From contig JAPUIN010000405.1 of NCBI GenBank assembly GCA_027297005.1, positions 1 to 9,407 of the forward strand: a stretch of DNA of 9,407 nucleotides. The letters are read 5' to 3'. A model generated the notes under the pieces. That model worked only from the letters and a program-made list of their open reading frames with translations, made no database searches and was not told where the DNA came from. The stretch is from Acidobacteriota bacterium (GTDB lineage: Bacteria > Acidobacteriota > Polarisedimenticolia > Gp22-AA2). Shown in pieces: positions 5,035 to 9,407 of the stretch; position 1 is the first letter of the stretch; each line of letters begins with the position of its first letter. Position numbers and translations under genes: made by a program.

Positions 5035-6996
5035 TCAGGTGTTGATGCGGGTCGTGCGGTGGAGGAGCCAGACCATGAAGGCGAAGACGGCGAGCGGCAC
5101 GAACCCTTCGAATGGGCCGGCCCAGCCGGAGCCGATCCCCGCCGGGCGCTGTCCGGCGAACAGGGCGAACATCGCGATGCCGACCCCGACCAGCCCTTCG
5201 CCGGCGACGAGCCCGGAACCGAACAGCACTCCTTTCTCGCGGCGGCGACTCAGGAGATCGCGATCGTGGCGCGAGCGGCGCTCGACCAGAAGCCTGACCA
5301 GCCCGCCGACGAACACCGGCATCATGGTGGAGACCGGCAGGTAGATGCCGACGGCGAAGGCGAGGGCCGGCAGGCGCAGCGCGGCGGCGATCAGCGAGAT
5401 GACGACGCCAATCAGGACGAGGAGCCAGGGGAGCTCGCGCGACAGCACACCCTCGACCACGATCTTCATCAGCATCGCCTGCGGCGCCGGCAGCTCCGCC
5501 GTCCCGAATCCGTAGGCTTTGTGCAACGCCACGACCGAGAGGCAGACGAAGGTGACGGCCGTGACGACACCCAGCAGCTCACCGAGTTGCTGGCGCCACG
5601 GGGTGGCGCCGAGCAGGAAGCCGCTCTTTAAATCCTGCGACGTGTCGCCGGCGATCGATGCTGCGACCGCGACCACGGCGCCAATCGTGATCGCCTGCGC
5701 CATCGCAGCCGGGCCCTGCAGGCCGAGGAACAGAAAGACACCGGTTGTGGCGAGCAGGGTCGCGATCGTCATCCCCGAGGTCGGGTTCGACGTGACGCCG
5801 ACCAGCCCCACGATCCGGCTGGACACAGTGACGAACAGGAACGCGAAGAGCGCGATGATTCCCGCCGACAGGATCCGCACCGTGGTCGACTCCACGAAAC
5901 CGAGCACGAACGGAGTGAGGGCCAGGAAGAGGATGACGACCATGGCGATGCCGAGAATGGTCGGCATGCCGAGATCGTCGTCGGTCCGCTCCACGGCCTG
6001 GTCGCCCCCGAGACGGCGGCGGAAGCCTGCGATGCCGACCCGGAATGATTCCCAGATGGTCGGGATCGCCCGGATCAGTGAAAGGATTCCGGCGCATGCC
6101 ACGGCGCCGGCGCCGATGTACCGCACGTAGCGCGTCCATAACTGTCCCGGCGTCATGTCGCGGATCAACGCCTCGGTCTCGGGATAAAACGGCAGCAGGC
6201 GGTCGGCGCCCCAGATCGCGATCCCCGGGATCAGGATCAGTGACGACACCAGCGTCCCGGCGACCATCACCGTAGCGATTCGGAACCCCAGGATGTAGCC
6301 GACGCCGAGCAGCGCCGGACCGGACTCGATCGCGATGCGCCCCTTCGGGAGCAGCGGTACCGCCATCGAGTAGACCTCGCGCCACAGGTGCAGGGCGGAG
6401 CCGCACAGCTTGACTGCGCCACCCACGATGATCCCAAGGAAGATCGGCCATGAATCGCTGCCGCCCCGATCGGCCGCGACGAGGACTTCGGCGCAGGCCG
6501 TCCCTTCCGGGTATGGCAATCGTCCGTGCTCGTCGCGGATCAGCAGGCGGCGCAGCGGAACCATGAACAGCACGCCGAGCACCCCCCCGCAGGCGGCGAC
6601 GGTGATGATCTGGATCAGATCGGGGCTGCGCCCCCACATGTAGAGGGCCGGAATGGTGAAGATGATCCCGGAGGCGAGGGATGACGACGCCGAGCCGACC
6701 GTCTGCGAGATATTCGCTTCCAGGATCGATCCGATCCGCCCGAAGGGAGGCATGGCCAGGAAGGCCAGGACCGTCAGGACGGCGATCGGGATCGACGTGC
6801 TGATCGTCAGGCCGACTCTCAGGCCGAGATAGGCGTTGGCGGCGCCGAACAGGATGCCGAAGATCACCCCGGTGATTGCGGCGCGCCACGTGAACTCGCG
6901 CGGTGAGTCGGATTTCCGGACGTACGGATGGTAGTCCCGGCCGGGGATTGTCTCGTAGGCTTCGGGCGGCAGTCCCTGCCGCGGCGCATCTGCCAT
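5035..6996 (-). CDS. OPT-family oligopeptide (or metal-chelate) transporter
   Basis: A 653-residue polytopic inner-membrane protein of the OPT family, which carries peptides or metal-chelator conjugates using the proton gradient. I estimate some 15-16 hydrophobic segments. Family signatures in order: ANAYLGLRVGLTISTSIP (53-70), EANISQTVGSASSSLASG (93-110), LPYPEGTACAEVL (160-172), LLGVGYILGFRIA (229-241), TSNPTSGMTIATLL (402-415), GDTSQDLKSGFLLGATPWRQQ (450-470), LPALAFAVGIYLPVSTMMP (542-560) and KGVLFGSGLVAGEGLVGV (588-605). The length matches prokaryotic OPT proteins and no region is missing. The start is the ATG at 6994-6996, giving LPPEAYETIPG near the N-terminus as in relatives. No Shine-Dalgarno is seen just before it, and the predicted promoter leaves a leader of only about 17 nt. 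The substrate cannot be told from sequence. A nearby exported peptidase makes peptides plausible. Confidence 0.95.
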   Translation of the reverse strand: MADAPRQGLPPEAYETIPGRDYHPYVRKSDSPREFTWRAAITGVIFGILFGAANAYLGLRVGLTISTSIPIAVLTVLAFLAMPPFGRIGSILEANISQTVGSASSSLASGIIFTIPALYMWGRSPDLIQIITVAACGGVLGVLFMVPLRRLLIRDEHGRLPYPEGTACAEVLVAADRGGSDSWPIFLGIIVGGAVKLCGSALHLWREVYSMAVPLLPKGRIAIESGPALLGVGYILGFRIATVMVAGTLVSSLILIPGIAIWGADRLLPFYPETEALIRDMTPGQLWTRYVRYIGAGAVACAGILSLIRAIPTIWESFRVGIAGFRRRLGGDQAVERTDDDLGMPTILGIAMVVILFLALTPFVLGFVESTTVRILSAGIIALFAFLFVTVSSRIVGLVGVTSNPTSGMTIATLLATTGVFLFLGLQGPAAMAQAITIGAVVAVAASIAGDTSQDLKSGFLLGATPWRQQLGELLGVVTAVTFVCLSVVALHKAYGFGTAELPAPQAMLMKIVVEGVLSRELPWLLVLIGVVISLIAAALRLPALAFAVGIYLPVSTMMPVFVGGLVRLLVERRSRHDRDLLSRRREKGVLFGSGLVAGEGLVGVGIAMFALFAGQRPAGIGSGWAGPFEGFVPLAVFAFMVWLLHRTTRINT

Positions 6997-7019
6997 GGGA
7001 TTGAACCCGAGATCGCGGC

Positions 7020-7049
7020 AGCCTAGCCGCTCCGAATCGGCGCCGTCAA
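7020..7049 (-). promoter_or_regulatory. Candidate promoter of the OPT transporter
   Basis: Read on the minus strand: TTGACG (7044-7049; five of six consensus -35 bases), an 18-nt spacer, and TAGGCT (7020-7025; a weak -10 with three of six matches). Transcription would start near 7013, leaving about 17 nt before the ATG at 6996. The -35 box is good and the -10 is poor, so this is only a candidate. Confidence 0.35.
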
Positions 7050-7079
7050 GTCACGCTTGCTTCGAGAGACCGCCGAAAC

Positions 7080-7192
7080 GCGAGGCGTTGCGCTTTGCAC
7101 CGCTGCTCCTGCCGCTCGCGAGGATCGATCGAGGCCTTCCCGGGCGCATGGCGCGGCTCGCAGTCGCCGCGCCGCAAAATGCGACGCCTCGC
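7080..7192. repeat. Imperfect long inverted repeat
   Basis: Arm one (7080-7103, starting GCGAGGCGT) pairs with arm two (7169-7192, ending ACGCCTCGC) at 19 of 24 positions, including nine in a row at the outer end. The arms are 65 nt apart. Weaker pairing continues inward, about 12 of 17 positions. Translated in matching frames, the two arms give similar peptides on opposite strands (RGVALC and RGVAFC). It could form a long hairpin, or be a small palindromic repeat element. No second copy is visible in the window, and it lacks a T-run, so I do not call it a terminator. Confidence 0.5.
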
Positions 7193-7421
7193 TTCTCATC
7201 GCTGCCTCGGATCGAACGTCGCCTAGGCTTCCGAGCCACCGACGCCTGAGACCGAACGCCGACTATGGAAAAGGGAGGAAGAGCGGGATACAACCGGTGG
7301 GAACGAGGGGTGTTGATTGAGGGTGCGAGGAGGCCGCGCCCGCGAGAAGTCCGCTCTCATCCGGGGGGGAGGCTGTGAAGCCGGCTGCGGTAGAATGACT
7401 GACGAGATCCCGGCGATTGTG

Positions 7422-7430
7422 AAGGGGAGG
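7422..7430 (+). promoter_or_regulatory. Ribosome binding site deciding the radical SAM start
   Basis: AAGGGGAGG immediately precedes two tandem ATG codons (7431 and 7434). Measured from the AAGGGG part, the ATG at 7434 has 6 nt spacing. The ATG at 7395 has only a distant purine run, so 7434 is preferred. Confidence 0.55.
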
Positions 7431-7433
7431 ATG

Positions 7434-8519
7434 ATGGAAGTACGCAGAGGGACACGGCGGGGCCGTGGAGCCGTGACCAATCCCGTGGGGCGCTTCGAGC
7501 GCTCGCGCGTCGTCCCGCTCGAGGGGGGGGAGGGGCAGGAACGGACCGTGGAGGAGGAGATCGGCCCGCTCCGAACGACCGTCACACCTGACGCGACGAA
7601 ATCGATCATCGCGCGCAACGATTCGCCCGATATCCCGTTCGATCAATCGATCAACCCGTACCGTGGCTGCGAGCACGGTTGCATCTACTGCTTCGCCCGT
7701 CCGTCGCACGCCTACCTGGGGCTTTCGCCCGGGCTCGATTTCGAGACGCGGATCTTCTCCAAGCCCCGCGCGCCGCAACTGTTGCGCGACGAGCTGCGCA
7801 AACCCGGCTACCGGTGCGACGTGCTGGCCCTGGGGTCGAACACCGACCCGTACCAGCCGGCCGAGAAGCTCCTTCTGATCACGCGACAGATTCTGGAGGT
7901 GCTGGCCGAGCACAACCATCCGATCAGCATCGTCACGAAATCGGAACTCGTCCTGCGCGACCTGGACATTCTCGAGCCGATGGCGGCCCGCCGGCTCGCC
8001 TCCGTGTTCGTCTCGGTGACGACGCTCGATCCCGGTCTGGCCCGGCGAATGGAGCCGCGCGCCGCGACGCCAGCACGACGGCTCGAAACGATCCGGCGGT
8101 TGAGCGAGGCGGGTCTTCCGGTGGGTGTGCTCGCTTCGCCGATGATCCTCGGCCTGAACGACCACGAGGCGGAGAAAATACTGGAAGCCTGCGCCGCTGC
8201 GGGCGCCCGATCAGCCGGGTACATCCTGCTGCGGCTGCCGCTCGAGCTCAAGGAAATGTTCAGCGACTGGCTGCGTGAAAATGAACCGCTCAGGGCGGAT
8301 CGCGTCCTGCACCTGATCCGGGAAACACGGGGTGGCAAGCTGAACGACAGCACGTTCGGACGCCGCATGCGCGGGACCGGCCCGCAAGCTGAGCTTTTGC
8401 GCAAACGCTTCGAGGTCGCCCGCCGTCGCCACGGGCTGCTCAATCGTCCCGCCCCTCTCGACTTCACTCAGTTCCGCGTTCCACCCCGGTCCGGTGATCA
8501 GATCGCACTCTTCGACTGA
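7434..8519 (+). CDS. PA0069-family radical SAM protein (SplB-related)
   Basis: A 361-residue radical SAM enzyme of the PA0069 family, in the same orthologous group as spore photoproduct lyase (SplB); its reaction is not established. Motifs: RGRGAVTNPVGRFE (9-22), SIIARNDSPDIPFDQSINPY (57-76), the cluster motif CEHGCIYC (Cys79, Cys83, Cys86), FARPSHAYLGLSPGLDFET (87-105), LALGSNTDPYQP (131-142), IVTKS (166-170), ASPMILGLNDHE (234-245), YILLRLPLELKEMF (263-276) and MRGTG (312-316). As I recall the family, relatives usually have CIYCYARP; here Phe87 replaces Tyr. The last residues, DQIALFD, contain a five-residue stretch (356-360) like the sliding-clamp-binding motif QLSLF. I chose the ATG at 7434 for its ribosome binding site; ATGs at 7431 and 7395 are alternatives. 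A run of eight G (7523-7530) lies in the variable N-terminal part. The glycosyltransferase gene begins inside its 3' end. Confidence 0.92.
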   Translation: MEVRRGTRRGRGAVTNPVGRFERSRVVPLEGGEGQERTVEEEIGPLRTTVTPDATKSIIARNDSPDIPFDQSINPYRGCEHGCIYCFARPSHAYLGLSPGLDFETRIFSKPRAPQLLRDELRKPGYRCDVLALGSNTDPYQPAEKLLLITRQILEVLAEHNHPISIVTKSELVLRDLDILEPMAARRLASVFVSVTTLDPGLARRMEPRAATPARRLETIRRLSEAGLPVGVLASPMILGLNDHEAEKILEACAAAGARSAGYILLRLPLELKEMFSDWLRENEPLRADRVLHLIRETRGGKLNDSTFGRRMRGTGPQAELLRKRFEVARRRHGLLNRPAPLDFTQFRVPPRSGDQIALFD

Positions 8520-9407
8520 GACGCGCTCCGCGCGGCCGGCCGTCGCGCTGGCCGGTGGTCTGCTCCTGCTCGTTCTCTGCGCTCCGGTCTTTCTGTATCA
8601 CCTCGGCGTCCCCGCGCTCAGCGATCCGGATGAGGCGCGCAATGCCGAAGTGGCGCGCGAGATGCTCGAAGCGGGAAGCTTCATGACCCCGCTCTTCAAC
8701 GGTGCGCCCTACCTCGACAAGCCGCCCGTTCTCTTCTGGCTGATCGCGCTCTCGTACAGATTGTTCGGGACGAACGAGTTTGCGGCGCGGCTGCCATCGG
8801 CGCTCTGTGCGCTCGCCGGCATCCTCGCCACGGCATGGTTCGCGCGACGGCATCTCGGGGGTTCGGCGGGATGGCTCGCCGGCGCCGTGCTGATGCTGTC
8901 GCCTCTTTACATCGTCTTCGGACGCCTCGTCATCTTCGACATGATGTTGACGCTCTGCGTGACGGTCTCGGCGTTCGCGGCCTTCGAGGCGATGGAAGAT
9001 GCCCGCGCCGGCCAGCGGAGTGTGATCGCCGGCGCGTTGTTTTTCGGCGCGGCCGGCGTCGGGACGATGACGAAGGGTCCGATTGCGCTGATCGCTCCGG
9101 TCCTCATCGCCGCCGTCTGGGCGATGGTCCGCGGGAAGCCGGGTCTGTTGATGCGGCTGGGATGGGGGCGGGGGATCCCGATCTACCTGGCCGTCACTCT
9201 CCCATGGGTGATGGTCACGGTGATGCGCCACCCGGACTTCCTCCGGTACGTGTTGTTCGGAGAGATCCTGAACCGATTGACGATCGACGCATTCGACCGC
9301 GCGCGGCCATTCTGGTTCCATGCGAAGATCCTGCTGCCGGGATTCTTCCCGTGGAGCCTGCTCGTGCTCGTCGCCGGTCTGCGTCGCGCGCCGCGTCTGT
9401 TGACCGG
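8494..9407 (+). CDS. ArnT/PMT-like membrane glycosyltransferase, N-terminal part (cut by right edge)
   Basis: About 304 residues of a GT39/ArnT-like (GT-C fold) glycosyltransferase, which transfers a sugar from a polyprenyl-phosphate carrier to lipid A, lipid or protein on the outer face of the inner membrane. After a first membrane helix (about 16-38) comes the catalytic loop SDPDEARNAEVAREMLEAGS (43-62), with acidic residues Asp44, Asp46 and Glu47. Then follow FMTPLFNGAPYLDKPPVLFW (63-82), several hydrophobic helices, MTKGP, the ending of a helix at TLPWVMV, and RPFWFHAKILLPGFFPWSLL. This order matches ArnT relatives. The C-terminal part is outside the window. The GTG at 8494 overlaps the radical SAM gene by 26 nt and keeps the first helix complete. 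No Shine-Dalgarno precedes it, so coupled translation is likely and the exact start is uncertain. The acceptor and donor cannot be inferred. Confidence 0.9.
   Translation, partial: MIRSHSSTETRSARPAVALAGGLLLLVLCAPVFLYHLGVPALSDPDEARNAEVAREMLEAGSFMTPLFNGAPYLDKPPVLFWLIALSYRLFGTNEFAARLPSALCALAGILATAWFARRHLGGSAGWLAGAVLMLSPLYIVFGRLVIFDMMLTLCVTVSAFAAFEAMEDARAGQRSVIAGALFFGAAGVGTMTKGPIALIAPVLIAAVWAMVRGKPGLLMRLGWGRGIPIYLAVTLPWVMVTVMRHPDFLRYVLFGEILNRLTIDAFDRARPFWFHAKILLPGFFPWSLLVLVAGLRRAPRLLT

Larger units (their letters stand above)
6997..7433. other. Intergenic region between the divergent OPT and radical SAM genes
   Basis: These 437 nt hold no gene I can support. Open frames exist on both strands, but their translations are Arg/Ala/Ser-rich and match no family I know. 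It contains the candidate OPT promoter (7020-7049), an imperfect inverted repeat (7080-7192), a G-rich stretch (seven G at 7363-7369), and a TAGAAT at 7391-7396. The last could be the -10 box of the radical SAM gene, without a recognisable -35. The region may hold regulatory signals or the remains of a repeat element. Confidence 0.6.

Noticed and set aside
5579..6889. Second minus-strand frame inside the OPT gene
   Set aside because: Arg/Asp/His-rich out-of-frame translation of a well-conserved transporter.
6985..7025. tRNA T-arm-like sequence GGGTTCAATCCC on the minus strand just before the OPT start
   Set aside because: With a proper 7-nt T-loop only two of the five stem pairs form by Watson-Crick rules, and I find no acceptor, D or anticodon arm around it.
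7051..7320. Small open frames on both strands in the 6997-7433 intergenic region
   Set aside because: They arise from the inverted repeat and GC-rich composition; no ribosome binding site or family similarity.
7395..7433. ATG at 7395 as start of the radical SAM gene
   Set aside because: No close ribosome binding site, and it overlaps a possible -10 box (TAGAAT). Family similarity begins after the ATG at 7434, though 7395 cannot be excluded.
8464..9321. Minus-strand open frame opposite the glycosyltransferase
   Set aside because: Its translation is a string of charged residues with no motif, whereas the plus strand encodes a clear ArnT-like protein.

Overview
The window is high-GC, gene-dense bacterial DNA from a Gram-negative-type heterotroph with both biosynthetic and surface or periplasmic functions. 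The mix of a PA-domain M28 peptidase, an OPT transporter, a PsrA-like TetR regulator, a PA0069-family radical SAM protein and an ArnT/PMT-like glycosyltransferase suits an uncultured soil or sediment lineage such as Acidobacteriota, but nothing here fixes the phylum. I see no rRNA, tRNA, insertion sequence, phage gene, CRISPR array or replication origin, and no broken gene. Two genes are cut by the window edges: bioF on the left and the glycosyltransferase on the right.

Layout. (1) 1-1756, minus strand: a compact operon pspC-like -> bioB -> bioF (running off the left edge) for the last steps of biotin synthesis. The pspC stop codon overlaps the bioB ribosome binding site, and the bioB stop abuts the bioF start. 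(2) 1757-1966: a divergent intergenic region with a weak promoter candidate and a small inverted repeat. (3) 1967-4239, plus strand: a membrane-anchored M28 zinc aminopeptidase and an exported thioredoxin-like protein, joined by an ATGA overlap. (4) 4240-5020, plus strand: a TetR-family regulator whose promoter carries a perfect 16-bp palindrome at the expected transcription start, the clearest regulatory element in the window. (5) 5035-6996, minus strand: an OPT-family transporter, convergent with the regulator across 14 nt. (6) 6997-7433: the longest non-coding stretch, with a plausible transporter promoter and an imperfect inverted repeat. (7) 7434-9407, plus strand: a PA0069-family radical SAM protein overlapping by 26 nt a GT39/ArnT-like membrane glycosyltransferase that runs off the right edge.

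How the genes may work together. The biotin operon is self-explanatory apart from its PspC-like first gene. The peptidase and redoxin are probably both extracytoplasmic. The OPT transporter could import the di- and oligopeptides on which such a peptidase acts, but the two lie on opposite strands with the TetR gene between, so a shared peptide-use module is only a hypothesis. I found no convincing evidence of an undescribed system. The points most worth a second look are the TetR operator, the clamp-like C-terminus of the radical SAM protein, the missing cis-proline in the redoxin, the PspC-biotin linkage and the inverted repeat at 7080-7192.
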